Shown: positions 1 through 7,396 of the stretch, piece by piece
Numbering within the stretch: the stretch's first letter is position 1
Layout: each line of letters opens with the position of its first letter
Source: Candidatus Berkelbacteria bacterium
GTDB taxonomy: Bacteria > Patescibacteriota > UBA1384 > 2-12-FULL-50-11
Length of the DNA stretch: 44,109 bases
Direction: 5' to 3'
NCBI GenBank assembly: GCA_024654065.1
Contig: JANLIQ010000076.1
Coordinates: forward strand, 1 to 44,109
Translations under genes and position numbers: made by a program
Notes under the pieces: generated by a model
What the model was told of the DNA's origin: nothing
Databases searched by the model: none
Seen by the model: the letters and a program-made list of their open reading frames with translations, nothing else

Positions 1-1
1 C

Positions 2-229
2 GCCAGTCTCGTAGCTCTCGAGACAAAGCTGGATGAGTGTATCGGTCTCGAAGGGGGACCGAACCCGCTTCTTCGAATTCAAATCGCTCAAAGAGCAATT
101 GCTCTGGCGATCAACATGGGTTCCGACAATCTGCCAGAGTTCCACAGGAACGTGCTAAGCTCCGGAATGGATCCGGAATTGGTCTTCGCAGTTCTTTCTA
201 CGAGGAACCTCCAACTCGTCGCGAAGTAG
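2..229 (+). CDS. C-terminal end of an unrecognised protein (5' truncated by window edge)
   Basis: Frame 2 is open from the first bases to a TAG at 227-229 and encodes 75 residues ending in NLQLVAK. The residue mix is protein-like, with alternating Leu/Ile/Val and charged residues (for example RIQIAQRAIALAINMGSD). An intrinsic terminator follows 20 nt after the stop, as expected for the true 3' end of a gene. A longer-looking reading frame from 37 to 264 in frame 1 reads through the terminator stem and is an overlap artefact. I do not recognise the family. The gene starts upstream of this window. Confidence 0.6.
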   Translation, partial: ASLVALETKLDECIGLEGGPNPLLRIQIAQRAIALAINMGSDNLPEFHRNVLSSGMDPELVFAVLSTRNLQLVAK

Positions 230-248
230 CCAGCTACTTCGCCCGCCC

Positions 249-280
249 AGCTCTCCGCCACTAGGTTGGGGAGCTTTTTT
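249..280 (+). terminator. Intrinsic terminator of the gene ending at 229
   Basis: Stem AGCTCTCC (249-256) pairs with GGGGAGCT (268-275) with one G-U pair, followed by TTTTTT. A second perfect hairpin, GAAGTAGC-CA-GCTACTTC (223-240), overlaps the stop codon just before it. Confidence 0.8.
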
Positions 281-336
281 AAGACCAGGGTAGTTCCCAA
301 TCAAAAGGCAACATAGTAACGCAAAGGTATTGTGTT

Positions 337-606
337 TTGAAAATGGTGTATATTGGTATTAGACCTTCCCTGAGGTCTACAGAACGAGACGTAAGTCTCT
401 CTGGAGTTGTTACGGGAGTGTGTTTGTTCGTTAAGTGCATCAAGAACAACAACGGCGAAAAGGCTACTAGTAAAAAGTTAAATGAGGTTGTTCTAAAAAA
501 CACAGCTGGATCCTTCCACGGGGTAAGTGTGTTTAGGGAGAGCGGTGGCGGAGTTTGCGCCTCGCCCGACGACAAAGAGCTCTTTGTCAACTTAACCCAC
601 CCTTGA
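337..606 (+). CDS. Possible small protein, or part of a structured RNA locus
   Basis: An 89-residue frame starts at TTG 337 (alternatively ATG 343, two codons in) with AAAGG at 323-327 as a weak ribosome site. It stops with TGA 20 nt before a strong intrinsic terminator, which favours a real transcribed unit. The product shows no signal peptide, membrane segment or motif I recognise. The same stretch is full of inverted repeats: AGACC/GGTCT at 361-378, GAGAC-GTAA-GTCTC at about 386-399, and a perfect 18-bp palindrome at 571-588. The alternative is therefore a non-coding RNA of about 290 nt ending at the same terminator. I cannot tell these apart by eye. Confidence 0.4.
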   Translation: MKMVYIGIRPSLRSTERDVSLSGVVTGVCLFVKCIKNNNGEKATSKKLNEVVLKNTAGSFHGVSVFRESGGGVCASPDDKELFVNLTHP

Positions 607-625
607 TGCAGAACGTGGAAGAAGT

Positions 626-659
626 CCTCGTATACGCAAATATACGAGGCTTCTTTTTT
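626..659 (+). terminator. Intrinsic terminator, plus strand
   Basis: Perfect 9-bp stem CCTCGTATA / TATACGAGG (626-634, 641-649) with a 6-nt loop, then CTTCTTTTTTA. On the minus strand the hairpin lies just after the cupin stop codon but lacks a T-run there, so it mainly serves the plus strand. Confidence 0.85.
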
Positions 660-1053
660 ACTCGGTTGTTTTACCGTCAAAATGCTCTTCGTGACCCTCT
701 GCGACTTCTTTTGTAGCTGCTACTGTCCCATCTTTGTGGTTAGCAGGTGAATAAATTGTGTAAAGTTTAAGCGAGAGGGAGTCTGAAGTGTTAACTACAT
801 TATGCTTAGCTCCTGCTGGTACAACTACTGCATCCCCGTTAGAAACATCATATAGGTTACCGTCAACAATCGACTTCCCAGTTCCCTGCTCAAAACGGAA
901 AAACTGGTCAACAGTATGAACTTCTTCGCCTATCTCTTCGCCTGGCTTAAGAGCCATTAATACCAGCTGGCTATGTGGCCCGGTATACAATACCCGACGA
1001 AAGTTCTCATTTTCTACTGTTAGTTTTTCAAGGTTTCCGTAGTATCCCTTCAT
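658..1053 (-). CDS. Cupin-domain protein
   Basis: A single small cupin barrel of 131 residues. Conserved elements are PGEEIGEEVH, followed by the metal-site stretch HTVDQFFRFEQG, then GDAVVVPAGAKHNVVNT with the second-motif His. This matches the small stand-alone cupins often labelled mannose-6-phosphate isomerase-like, many of which bind a divalent metal; substrate is not predictable. I chose ATG at 1051-1053 because AAGGAGG sits immediately upstream; the frame extends to 1080 but that would place the ribosome site inside the gene. It is last in a three-gene minus-strand cluster with the DUF167 and hydrolase genes. No membrane or export signal, so cytoplasmic. Confidence 0.85.
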   Translation of the reverse strand: MKGYYGNLEKLTVENENFRRVLYTGPHSQLVLMALKPGEEIGEEVHTVDQFFRFEQGTGKSIVDGNLYDVSNGDAVVVPAGAKHNVVNTSDSLSLKLYTIYSPANHKDGTVAATKEVAEGHEEHFDGKTTE

Positions 1054-1085
1054 AATCCTCCTTTCGATACAAATATACACCTATT

Positions 1086-1322
1086 CTAAAAAAGATTCTG
1101 ATTAATGTCTATCTCGATGGTCTTCTGTTTACTTGTTTCGCCTCTTTTGATCGTAAATAGGCTTTTTGGAAGCTTAAGATAGTTCGCAAGCAGTACGATC
1201 GTTGCCTTGTTAGCCTTTCCTCCAACTGGCGGTTCGGTAACCGAAACTAAGTAATGTTTCGCGTCTATCTGCTCAACATTAGCGATTCTCGAACTTGGCT
1301 TAACTTTCACAAATATCTTCAC
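1086..1322 (-). CDS. DUF167 / YggU-family protein
   Basis: 78 residues, the usual size of this family of unknown function (YggU/UPF0235). It has the typical N-terminal strand KIFVKVKPSSR, the central PPVGGKANKATIVLLANYLK, and a C-terminal KRGETSKQKTIEI that matches the family signature of small residues followed by KxxxI. The start is GTG at 1320-1322, 1 nt after the hydrolase stop, so the two are probably translated together. No catalytic residue is assigned to this family. Assignment to the family is firm; role is unknown. Confidence 0.85.
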   Translation of the reverse strand: MKIFVKVKPSSRIANVEQIDAKHYLVSVTEPPVGGKANKATIVLLANYLKLPKSLFTIKRGETSKQKTIEIDINQNLF

Positions 1323-1323
1323 C

Positions 1324-1899
1324 TTAATGACTGCTAATCTTCTCAGACATTTCTAATACTGCTTGCAGAACCTCGGGAAGCTCTTTGATACCTTCTACGC
1401 CAGAAAAATGTTCCCAATTATTATTCTTGATCAGCCTTGCTCCCAAATGTTGTTGAAATTCGTAAGCAGACTCAACACGGACGTAATTGTCCCTTTCTGA
1501 ATAAACTGCAACGAAGTATGGGCAATGAAGTAAAATCTTCGGGTAATTTAAGCCTTTCTCATAATACTTTTGAAGAATTGGGATTGGATGCTTTAGCGCA
1601 CCGCTAAATCCGGCTACCATCACTACCCCTCCGATCCTTTGGCTATCAGGTAGCGTTTCTAGATATTTCAAGATCGTATAGCACCCCAAGCTGTGGCCAA
1701 CTAGGTATGTCTCTTCGTCTGGTAGTCCGATAAGTTCTCTTAAGGTTAAAAGCCATTCATCCAGCTTTGGGAGTGCTGCGTGTGGCATTTGTGGCGCAAA
1801 AACCTGAAAGCCATTTCTCTCCAACTGTTGACGTAGCCACAGCTGCCAGCCCTCACCCGGCTTCCCTTCCCACCCATGAATAATTACCGCTCGCTTCAT
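1324..1899 (-). CDS. RBBP9/YdeN-type alpha/beta hydrolase
   Basis: 191 residues, full length for the RBBP9/YdeN serine-hydrolase family. It opens with KRAVIIHGWEG (oxyanion strand and HGW), carries the nucleophile elbow GHSLG, an acidic residue in SERDNYV, and the catalytic His in NWEHFSG followed by ELPEVL, the family's usual ending. No signal peptide, so cytoplasmic. Substrate unknown. It is the first gene of the hydrolase-DUF167-cupin cluster. A -10-like TATCAT (minus strand, 1906-1911) lies 6 nt before the ATG and I see no ribosome site, so the mRNA may be leaderless. Confidence 0.88.
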   Translation of the reverse strand: MKRAVIIHGWEGKPGEGWQLWLRQQLERNGFQVFAPQMPHAALPKLDEWLLTLRELIGLPDEETYLVGHSLGCYTILKYLETLPDSQRIGGVVMVAGFSGALKHPIPILQKYYEKGLNYPKILLHCPYFVAVYSERDNYVRVESAYEFQQHLGARLIKNNNWEHFSGVEGIKELPEVLQAVLEMSEKISSH

Positions 1900-1958
1900 G
1901 GAGCTATGATACCAAATTATTTTAATCAGATTCTAAACTCCCAAAGAGAAGTCGCCTC

Positions 1959-1987
1959 TTGACTAAAAAGCAAGTTTCTTGTAATAT
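1959..1987 (+). promoter_or_regulatory. Sigma70-type promoter for the gene at 2028
   Basis: TTGACT (1959-1964), 17-nt spacer, TAATAT (1982-1987). Predicted start near 1994 falls inside the 12-bp palindrome TGTCACGTGACA (1991-2002), a candidate operator. Confidence 0.75.
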
Positions 1988-1990
1988 TCT

Positions 1991-2002
1991 TGTCACGTGA
2001 CA
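1991..2002. promoter_or_regulatory. 12-bp palindrome at the transcription start
   Basis: TGTCACGTGACA is a perfect palindrome centred on the predicted +1 of the gene at 2028. A repressor bound here would block initiation; no regulator is identifiable. Confidence 0.4.
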
Positions 2003-2027
2003 TTGAGTCACTAAGGACGTACATACG

Positions 2028-2504
2028 ATGTCAGATCTGTTCGTAGCCCCAACAAAACCTGGTTTCCAGGTCCTTCTCGACTCCATAAGCGAGCTCAGTT
2101 CGGATTCTCCTAAGCCCAACTCTGGACGTTTTGCGTTCAGCAACCTAGAGGCGCGGGCGAGGGAGTTCATCCCCCCGGAAAGACGACAGGAAGTTTGCGA
2201 TGCCGTCTACGAGCTTGGAGACAAGATCGGGAATATGACGGACGGTTGCCTTCTACCAGACGCGATCACAGGCTTTCTTCTTCTTCAACTGGGGCCCGAA
2301 GAGCTAGCCGAGCTTCTCAAGAGTAAGGGTGGCAAGTGGGAGCTGAGGAAGTGCGAGCACCATTGCAACCAAGCTTATCACGCTTACACGACCGACCCCG
2401 AACGTCTACGCTCGTCGGCAGGCCGTGCCGCTGAGCAACTGGCAAACATGATTTTCTCCGATCTGACCGAGGTGTCGAGAGTACACTTCATCAGGCTGGA
2501 GTAA
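2028..2504 (+). CDS. Orphan soluble protein of unknown function
   Basis: 158 residues starting at ATG 2028, with AAGGA (2013-2017) 10 nt upstream, its own promoter and its own terminator. The product is soluble and mostly helical by appearance, without signal peptide or membrane segment. Cys and His cluster near the middle (KCEHHCNQAYHAYTT), which could bind metal but matches no motif I know. Codons favour C at third position (GAC, TCC, CTC) more than the adjacent housekeeping genes, hinting at separate origin. It is oriented against its neighbours and lies alone between the hydrolase cluster and rpsJ. I do not recognise the family. Confidence 0.75.
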   Translation: MSDLFVAPTKPGFQVLLDSISELSSDSPKPNSGRFAFSNLEARAREFIPPERRQEVCDAVYELGDKIGNMTDGCLLPDAITGFLLLQLGPEELAELLKSKGGKWELRKCEHHCNQAYHAYTTDPERLRSSAGRAAEQLANMIFSDLTEVSRVHFIRLE

Positions 2505-2544
2505 CGGTTTTCCAACTGAATTGTTCGCGATTCAGACCCGTAAC

Positions 2545-2577
2545 ATGCGCTGGCTCCCGTGAGTCGGCGCATCTTTT
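2545..2577 (+). terminator. Intrinsic terminator of the gene ending at 2504
   Basis: ATGCGC (2545-2550) pairs with GCGCAT (2567-2572), with an inner GCTC/GAGT pairing, followed by CTTTTAAA. Confidence 0.7.
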
Positions 2578-2580
2578 AAA

Positions 2581-2606
2581 AGCAAAAAGCCGCCCAATGG
2601 ACGACT
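2581..2606 (-). terminator. Intrinsic terminator of tuf-rpsJ
   Basis: On the minus strand AGTCGTCC pairs with GGGCGGCT across a 3-nt loop (2588-2606) and is followed by TTTTTGC. It lies 26 nt after the rpsJ stop, so the unit ends here and does not continue into rplC. Confidence 0.85.
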
Positions 2607-2632
2607 TTATTGCTTTCTAATTATCTTGTTGT

Positions 2633-2962
2633 CTAAGTCTTGATTTCAATATCTACTCCCGCCGGCAGATCTAAATTCATCAATGCATCTAATGTCTTTG
2701 GATTAGGGTCTAATACGTCAATTATACGTTTGTGAATACGGATCTCGAACTGTTCACGAGCGTCTTTATGAACGAACGTTGAACGGTTTACCGTAACAAG
2801 AGACTTTTCCGTAGGCAACGGAATCGGACCGGCCACCACTGCGCCGGTTCGTTCCGCTGTTTCTATGATTTTTTTGGCACTCCGATCAATGACCCTGTAG
2901 TCGTAGGCTTTGAGCTTAATCCTTATCGAGCTTTTAGCTTGTTCACGTTTAGTGTTGGCCAT
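2633..2962 (-). CDS. rpsJ: 30S ribosomal protein S10
   Basis: 109 residues with the complete S10 fold: N-terminal [14 protein letters not shown], the central loop segment [21 protein letters not shown], and the C-terminal [13 protein letters not shown]10 binds 16S rRNA in the 30S head and also serves as NusE in antitermination. It follows tuf by 25 nt and is the last gene of this unit. In most bacteria S10 leads a long ribosomal operon (rplC, rplD and so on), but here a terminator follows it directly, so the str and S10 clusters are separated at this point. Confidence 0.97.
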   Translation of the reverse strand: MANTKREQAKSSIRIKLKAYDYRVIDRSAKKIIETAERTGAVVAGPIPLPTEKSLVTVNRSTFVHKDAREQFEIRIHKRIIDVLDPNPKTLDALMNLDLPAGVDIEIKT

Positions 2963-2987
2963 TGATTAAAGTGCAATTGTTATTATT

Positions 2988-4169
2988 TTACTTAGTGATC
3001 TTAGTGACCACACCTGCGCCCACGGTTCGGCCACCTTCACGGATAGCGAATCGGAGCTTTTCTTCCATGGCAATTGGTTGAATTAGTTTCACCTTGAAGG
3101 TTGTAGTATCCCCTGGAACAACCATCTCCATACCTTCTGGAAGCTCAACTTCACCCGTAACGTCAGTGGTTCGGAAGTAGAACTGCGGTTTATAGCCTTT
3201 GGTAAACGGAGTGTGTCGGCCACCTTCTTCTTTCTTTAAGATGTAGCACTCGGCTTCAAACTCAGTGTGGGGAGTAACGGAGCCAGGCTTACAAATAACC
3301 TGACCACGTTCGATGTCTGTTCTCTCAAGGCCACGAACGAGTAGTCCGATGTTGTCACCAGCTTGACCGGAATCCAACATCTTACGAAACATTTCAACAC
3401 CGGTAACAACGGTTTTCTTTGTTGGGTGTAAACCAACAATTTCAACTTCTTCACCAATCTTGACAGTACCTCGCTCAACACGACCAGTAGCAACAGTGCC
3501 ACGGCCTTTAATTGAGAAAACGTCTTCAACTGGCATCAGGAAAGGCTTGTCAGTTTCGCGGACTGGGTCTGGAACGTAGGTATCTAGAGCCTCAACAAGA
3601 TCAGTGATAGATTTTTCAGCCTCGGCATCACCATCAAGAGCCTTTAGGGCAGAACCTTTAATGATTGGGGTGTCTTTGCCTGGGTACTCATATTTAGTTA
3701 ACAGATCGCGAACTTCTTCTTCGACTAGATCTAAAAGATCTTTGTCGGTAACCTGGTCGCACTTATTCAAGTAGACAACGACGTAAGGTACACCAACCTG
3801 TTTGGCTAGCAAGATATGTTCACGAGTCTGTGGCATCGGACCGTCAGGTGCAGAAACAACAAGAATTGCCGCATCCATCTGAGCGGCACCAGTAATCATG
3901 TTTTTTACGTAATCTGCGTGTCCGGGGCAATCAACGTGAGCGTAATGTCTTTTATCACTCTCGTACTCAACGTGATAGGTAGCAATCGTAATACCGCGCT
4001 GTTTCTCTTCTGGCGCGTTATCGATCTGATCAACTGCTCTTTTCTCAGCCTTGCCTTGCTTGGCGAGCACATTGGTGATCGCGGCAGTCAAGGTAGTTTT
4101 ACCGTGGTCGACGTGGCCAATAGTGCCAACGTTGACATGCGGCTTGGTGCGTTCAAATTTGTCTGCCAT
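2988..4169 (-). CDS. tuf: Elongation factor Tu
   Basis: 393 residues, full-length EF-Tu, the GTPase that delivers aminoacyl-tRNA to the ribosome. G1 is GHVDHGKT (18-25), G3 is DCPGH, G4 is NKCD, G5 is GSALKAL; domains 2 and 3 are complete to the end [13 protein letters not shown]. The ATG at 4169 is preceded by GGAGAAAGG. It has its own minus-strand promoter (4238-4267) and is cotranscribed with rpsJ. The usual fusA-tuf adjacency is broken by about 900 bp of plus-strand accessory DNA, so tuf does not depend on the fusA transcript here. Confidence 0.99.
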   Translation of the reverse strand: MADKFERTKPHVNVGTIGHVDHGKTTLTAAITNVLAKQGKAEKRAVDQIDNAPEEKQRGITIATYHVEYESDKRHYAHVDCPGHADYVKNMITGAAQMDAAILVVSAPDGPMPQTREHILLAKQVGVPYVVVYLNKCDQVTDKDLLDLVEEEVRDLLTKYEYPGKDTPIIKGSALKALDGDAEAEKSITDLVEALDTYVPDPVRETDKPFLMPVEDVFSIKGRGTVATGRVERGTVKIGEEVEIVGLHPTKKTVVTGVEMFRKMLDSGQAGDNIGLLVRGLERTDIERGQVICKPGSVTPHTEFEAECYILKKEEGGRHTPFTKGYKPQFYFRTTDVTGEVELPEGMEMVVPGDTTTFKVKLIQPIAMEEKLRFAIREGGRTVGAGVVTKITK

Positions 4170-4237
4170 TTGTATTACCTTTCTCCTTTACTATTCTAAT
4201 ATTTTACTTTGATTTATTGTAACTCAAAACGAGTTCA

Positions 4238-4267
4238 ATTGTAACAGGTTAACTGCTTGTACGTCAA
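4238..4267 (-). promoter_or_regulatory. Promoter of tuf-rpsJ
   Basis: Minus strand TTGACG (4262-4267), 18-nt spacer, TACAAT (4238-4243). Predicted start near 4231, giving a leader of about 60 nt. It is back to back with a plus-strand promoter whose -35 begins at 4290. Confidence 0.75.
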
Positions 4268-4289
4268 CTGTGGGGTGCATAGAAATGTG

Positions 4290-4319
4290 TTGACAGCGGG
4301 AATTGTTACTAGGTACACT
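4290..4319 (+). promoter_or_regulatory. Promoter of the short RNA at 4326-4530
   Basis: TTGACA (4290-4295), 18-nt spacer, TACACT (4314-4319). No long reading frame follows; the transcript would run to the hairpin at 4490-4530. Confidence 0.65.
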
Positions 4320-4325
4320 GGATTT

Positions 4326-4530
4326 GTTCGAATCTCGTAGGACAGGAGGCATCTTGCCTATGATGAACCTGATCACCTAATAACCCCTCGGCCTGCGGGC
4401 AAGCAAATCGTCACTTGTTCGGATTTGTGCTCCAGCAGTAGGAGCGTAAGCCCGACCCGACTCACTGCTCACGAATGTATGGGACTCCCGCCTGTGGTCA
4501 CTACCGCCTTCGGCCACAGGCGCTTCTTTA
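4326..4530 (+). ncRNA. Short structured transcript with a tiny leader frame
   Basis: A promoter precedes and a terminator-like hairpin (GCCTGTGG 4490-4497 with CCACAGGC 4514-4521, then GCTTCTTTA) ends this roughly 205-nt unit. Near its 5' end AGGAGG (4344-4349) stands 10 nt before ATGATGAACCTGATCACCTAA (4360-4380), a six-codon frame followed by a second stop. AGGC/GCCT (4347-4350, 4356-4359) can form a hairpin that hides the ribosome site. A GCTCC/GGAGC hairpin follows near 4428-4444. No family I know (tRNA, tmRNA, SRP RNA, RNase P, 6S) fits. It may be a regulatory RNA, or an attenuated leader for the gene at 4604, which also has its own promoter. Confidence 0.45.
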
Positions 4531-4541
4531 TGCTTAAATGG

Positions 4542-4570
4542 TTGACATCCCATAGGTACGAGCCTATTAT
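4542..4570 (+). promoter_or_regulatory. Consensus-like promoter for the gene at 4604
   Basis: TTGACA (4542-4547), 17-nt spacer, TATTAT (4565-4570). This is the closest match to the sigma70 consensus in the window. Confidence 0.85.
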
Positions 4571-4578
4571 ACACTCGA

Positions 4579-4602
4579 ATCTTCGGACCTAATGGAGGAA
4601 CC
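4579..4602 (+). promoter_or_regulatory. Conserved 5' leader with ribosome binding site, copy 1
   Basis: Blocks ATCTTCGG, CCTAA and GGAGGAACC are shared with 29982-30005, giving 22 of 24 identical bases, each immediately before a GATG start. The GGAGGA lies inside the earlier in-frame ATG at 4592, which argues that 4604 is the true start. Confidence 0.7.
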
Positions 4603-4603
4603 G

Positions 4604-4834
4604 ATGCAACAAAACATAAGGGTCACCGAAGGAAGTCCGCAGCTTAAAATGTGGCGACTTGGTTTTTGGGGTGGACTACTTCTATTCGTCCTGGGCGTCA
4701 TCTTGTTCTCGATACCTTGTTTTGCTCAGAGCGGCAAGCTATTCGAGGACTTCTTTCCGCCGGGCTGCCTGCTGATGGCTTTTGGTGGATTAGGCTTGGC
4801 CTACGCGAGTCAAGTTGACCGACCGAAAAGCTGA
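4604..4834 (+). CDS. Small two-helix membrane protein, unknown function
   Basis: 76 residues from ATG 4604; an in-frame ATG at 4592 is rejected because it overlaps the ribosome site. Two hydrophobic segments are visible, one around residues 19-41 (FWGGLLLFVLGVILFSIPCF) and one around 57-68 (GCLLMAFGGLGLAYA), separated by a short acidic/aromatic loop, so a hairpin in the membrane is likely. It has its own strong promoter, a leader shared with the gene at 30008, and its own terminator, in an island between fusA and tuf. No family recognised. Confidence 0.75.
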   Translation: MQQNIRVTEGSPQLKMWRLGFWGGLLLFVLGVILFSIPCFAQSGKLFEDFFPPGCLLMAFGGLGLAYASQVDRPKS

Positions 4835-4858
4835 GACATCGACCTCGGCCACACACAA

Positions 4859-4896
4859 GGCCTTGGGGTGCTAACACTCCAAGGCCCCGTTCTTTT
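4859..4896 (+). terminator. Intrinsic terminator of the gene ending at 4834
   Basis: GGCCTTGG (4859-4866) pairs with CCAAGGCC (4879-4886), with an inner GTG/CAC pairing, then CCGTTCTTTTGC. The palindromic stem could also slow transcription arriving from fusA on the other strand. Confidence 0.8.
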
Positions 4897-4961
4897 GCTT
4901 AATATTTATCCCAAAGCCATAATCACACCCCCAAGGTGTACTAGAATCTGTTTTCTTCTAT

Positions 4962-5114
4962 CTAATAGTGTGGACAACGTGACGAGGTAAACCATTCGGG
5001 ACAACGGGAGAATTCAGGGAAAAATACTGAGCCAAGGATCGCCCCCACTAACGAGGCCGAGATTATCAGAAACCACCAGTAGTGCTTATAGATGAAGGTC
5101 CTAAGCCTCAGCAT
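4962..5114 (-). CDS. Small single-helix membrane protein overlapping the fusA end
   Basis: 50 residues starting at an ATG inside the last codons of fusA (14-bp overlap), read in another frame. The frame continues 139 nt past the fusA stop. One hydrophobic helix is visible ([20 protein letters not shown], about residues 12-31), then a Cys-containing tail ([15 protein letters not shown]). The overlap suggests translational coupling to fusA. A second small membrane protein lies immediately upstream of fusA, so EF-G is flanked by two of them. Coding status is inferred from the frame, the overlap and the coherent membrane helix. No family recognised. Confidence 0.5.
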   Translation of the reverse strand: MLRLRTFIYKHYWWFLIISASLVGAILGSVFFPEFSRCPEWFTSSRCPHY

Positions 5115-7206
5115 CAACAGATTTGGCTGTAGGAGATTTACCAATAATGCCTTCGGCAATGTTACGAGGAACCTCTTCGTAATGGTCAAATTCCATAGTG
5201 TATGCAGCACGACCCTGGCTCATGCCACGAAGTTCGGTAATATAGCCAAACATTTCAGATAACGGCACTAAAGCATCGACAATATGGGAGTTTCCACGTT
5301 CTTCAGAGCCCTGAACTCTTCCGCGTCTGGCGTTCAAGTCTCCGACAACAGAGCCAAAGAACTCGTCAGGAGTTGTTACTTCCACTTTCATGATTGGCTC
5401 GAGAATCACCGGGCCAGCTTTTCTCACACCATCTTTAAAGGCCATTGCACCCGCAACTTGGAAAGCAACATCAGATGAGTCGACGTCGTGGTACGAACCA
5501 TCATAGAGAGTAACCTTAACGTCAACTAACGGGTAACCCGCAATCACACCCTTGCTTAAAACGTCTCGTACACCCTTTTCAACTGATGGGATAAATTCTC
5601 GGGGAATTGCGCCACCAAAGATCTTGTTAACAAACTCAAATCCTCCGCTTTGCTCAAGCGGTTCGATCTCAAGCCAAACATGACCGTACTGACCACGTCC
5701 ACCTGATTGTTTAATATATTTACCTTCCTGCTTAACAGACTTGGTAATTGCTTCTTTATACGCAACCTGGGGAGCGCCTTTATTAGCTTCAACACTAAAC
5801 TCTCTCTTCATCCGATCAACAATAATATCCAAATGTAACTCGCCCATACCTTCGATTAAAGTTTGGTTCGTTACGGTATCCTGGCTTAAACGTAGTGTTG
5901 GGTCTTCAGCTGCTAAGCGTTGTAGGGCCGCACCCATCTTTTCCTGATCGGCTTTTGTTTTTGGTTCGATAGCCATCTTAATAACTGGCTCTGGGGCAAC
6001 GATTCGCTCTAGGACAATTGGAGATTTCTCGTCACATAGAGTATCTCCGGTAGTCGTTCCTTTTAAACCAACTGCGGCAGCAATGTCTCCCGTATATACC
6101 TCCGTCACATCCTCACGGGAATTGGCGTGAAGTCGAACAATACGACCAACACGTTCTTTGTCTCCTTTAGAACTGTTTAAGACATATGAACCCGCAGATA
6201 ACTTTCCAGCATAAACCCTAAAGAATGTAAGAGATCCAACGAACGGGTCGGTAGCAACTTTGAATGCTAAGGCAGTAAACGGCTCGTCATCAGAAACTTC
6301 CCGGATAAGTTCTTTTTCGTGATCTTTAACATCAGTTCCTTTAACGGCTTCGACATCTAGTGGAGATGGTAAGTAGTCAACCACGGCATCAAGAAGAGGT
6401 TGAACACCTTTGTTCTTAAGAGCAGAACCCGCCAGTACGGGAAACAAACTTACGTTGATAACTGCAGTTCTTAGAGCAGCCTTTAGCTCTTCTTCGGTTA
6501 GCTCAGTACCTTCAAAGTATTTGTTCATAAGTTCTTCGTTGGTTTCGGCAATCTGTTCGATAAGCTTATGACGATACTCTTCGACTTCAGCTTTCATATC
6601 TTCTGGAACTTCTTCAACAGTTGCTTCTTTTCCTAAGTCATCAGATTTCCAAACAATAGCTTTGTTTTTAATCAAATCTACGACCCCCTTAAGCTGGTCT
6701 TCTGAACCTATCGGTAACTGCATAACAACGACTTTTGCCCCTAGTCTATCCTGAATGGTTTTAACGACGTATTTAAAGTCAGCCCCAATACGATCGAGTT
6801 TATTAACAAAACAAATCCGAGGAACCTTATACTTATCTGCTTGGCGCCAAACAGTTTCACTTTGAGCTTCAACTCCCGCAACACCGTCAAAAACAGTTAC
6901 CGCACCATCCAAAACACGCAATGATCGCTGAACTTCAATTGTGAAATCAATGTGTCCCGGAGTATCAATAATATTGATGTTGTGGTCTTTCCAAAATGCA
7001 GTTGTGGCTGCAGCGGTAATGGTAATCCCCCGCTCCTGCTCCTGTTCCATCCAGTCCATAACTGCAGCGCCTTCGTGAACTTCACCCATTTTGTAAGTTT
7101 TACCGGTATAGAAAAGTATACGTTCGGAAACGGTGGTTTTACCAGCATCGATGTGGGCGATGATACCGATGTTGCGAATCCGCTCGAGCGGGTACTGACG
7201 AGCCAT
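5101..7206 (-). CDS. fusA: Elongation factor G
   Basis: 701 residues, the full five-domain translocation GTPase. G1 is AHIDAGKTT (17-25), switch [13 protein letters not shown]3 DTPGH, G4 NKLD, then domains II-V. Domain IV loop residues appear as RGQYGHV and domain V ends in the usual [22 protein letters not shown] short acidic tail follows. It begins 1 nt after the stop of a 62-residue membrane protein and belongs to the rpoB-rpoC-rpsL-rpsG-fusA unit. Nothing is missing from the catalytic machinery. Confidence 0.99.
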   Translation of the reverse strand: MARQYPLERIRNIGIIAHIDAGKTTVSERILFYTGKTYKMGEVHEGAAVMDWMEQEQERGITITAAATTAFWKDHNINIIDTPGHIDFTIEVQRSLRVLDGAVTVFDGVAGVEAQSETVWRQADKYKVPRICFVNKLDRIGADFKYVVKTIQDRLGAKVVVMQLPIGSEDQLKGVVDLIKNKAIVWKSDDLGKEATVEEVPEDMKAEVEEYRHKLIEQIAETNEELMNKYFEGTELTEEELKAALRTAVINVSLFPVLAGSALKNKGVQPLLDAVVDYLPSPLDVEAVKGTDVKDHEKELIREVSDDEPFTALAFKVATDPFVGSLTFFRVYAGKLSAGSYVLNSSKGDKERVGRIVRLHANSREDVTEVYTGDIAAAVGLKGTTTGDTLCDEKSPIVLERIVAPEPVIKMAIEPKTKADQEKMGAALQRLAAEDPTLRLSQDTVTNQTLIEGMGELHLDIIVDRMKREFSVEANKGAPQVAYKEAITKSVKQEGKYIKQSGGRGQYGHVWLEIEPLEQSGGFEFVNKIFGGAIPREFIPSVEKGVRDVLSKGVIAGYPLVDVKVTLYDGSYHDVDSSDVAFQVAGAMAFKDGVRKAGPVILEPIMKVEVTTPDEFFGSVVGDLNARRGRVQGSEERGNSHIVDALVPLSEMFGYITELRGMSQGRAAYTMEFDHYEEVPRNIAEGIIGKSPTAKSVDAEA

Positions 7207-7207
7207 T

Positions 7208-7396
7208 CTAGTTTTCTACTCTATTTTTATCAAGGAAGAAGTAGTGAACGACCGAATAAACCAAGAAGATCGCCACAAACATAATAAACGCTTCACGGAA
7301 GTTGACGTCGTCGAATCCAACAAATATCGTGTTAATTATTACACTCAACACTGCCACCATAAGACCGTTTATGAGAGAGTTCTGGCGCTTACTCAT
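7208..7396 (-). CDS. Small two-helix membrane protein between rpsG and fusA
   Basis: 62 residues with two hydrophobic helices (about 9-27, [20 protein letters not shown]; and 35-54, [19 protein letters not shown]) and a charged, positive tail. Its ATG overlaps the rpsG stop as TAATG and its stop is 1 nt from the fusA start, so it is almost certainly cotranslated with the ribosomal genes. A membrane protein in this position is not part of the classical str operon. No family recognised. Confidence that it is a gene is high because of the exact packing. Confidence 0.8.
   Translation of the reverse strand: MSKRQNSLINGLMVAVLSVIINTIFVGFDDVNFREAFIMFVAIFLVYSVVHYFFLDKNRVEN

Noticed and set aside
37-264. 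75-codon plus-strand frame
   Set aside because: It overlaps the better frame at 2-229, reads through the terminator stem, and has an unnatural Arg/Ser-rich product.
279-680. 133-codon minus-strand frame
   Set aside because: It starts inside the cupin gene and runs through the terminator hairpin; no ribosome site.
4320-4340. Possible tRNA T-arm around TTGTTCGAATC
   Set aside because: The flanking bases do not form a 5-bp T-stem and no acceptor or anticodon arm fits. I found no tRNA in the window.
4377-4574. 65-codon minus-strand frame
   Set aside because: It crosses a plus-strand promoter and hairpin, and its product looks like a random basic peptide.
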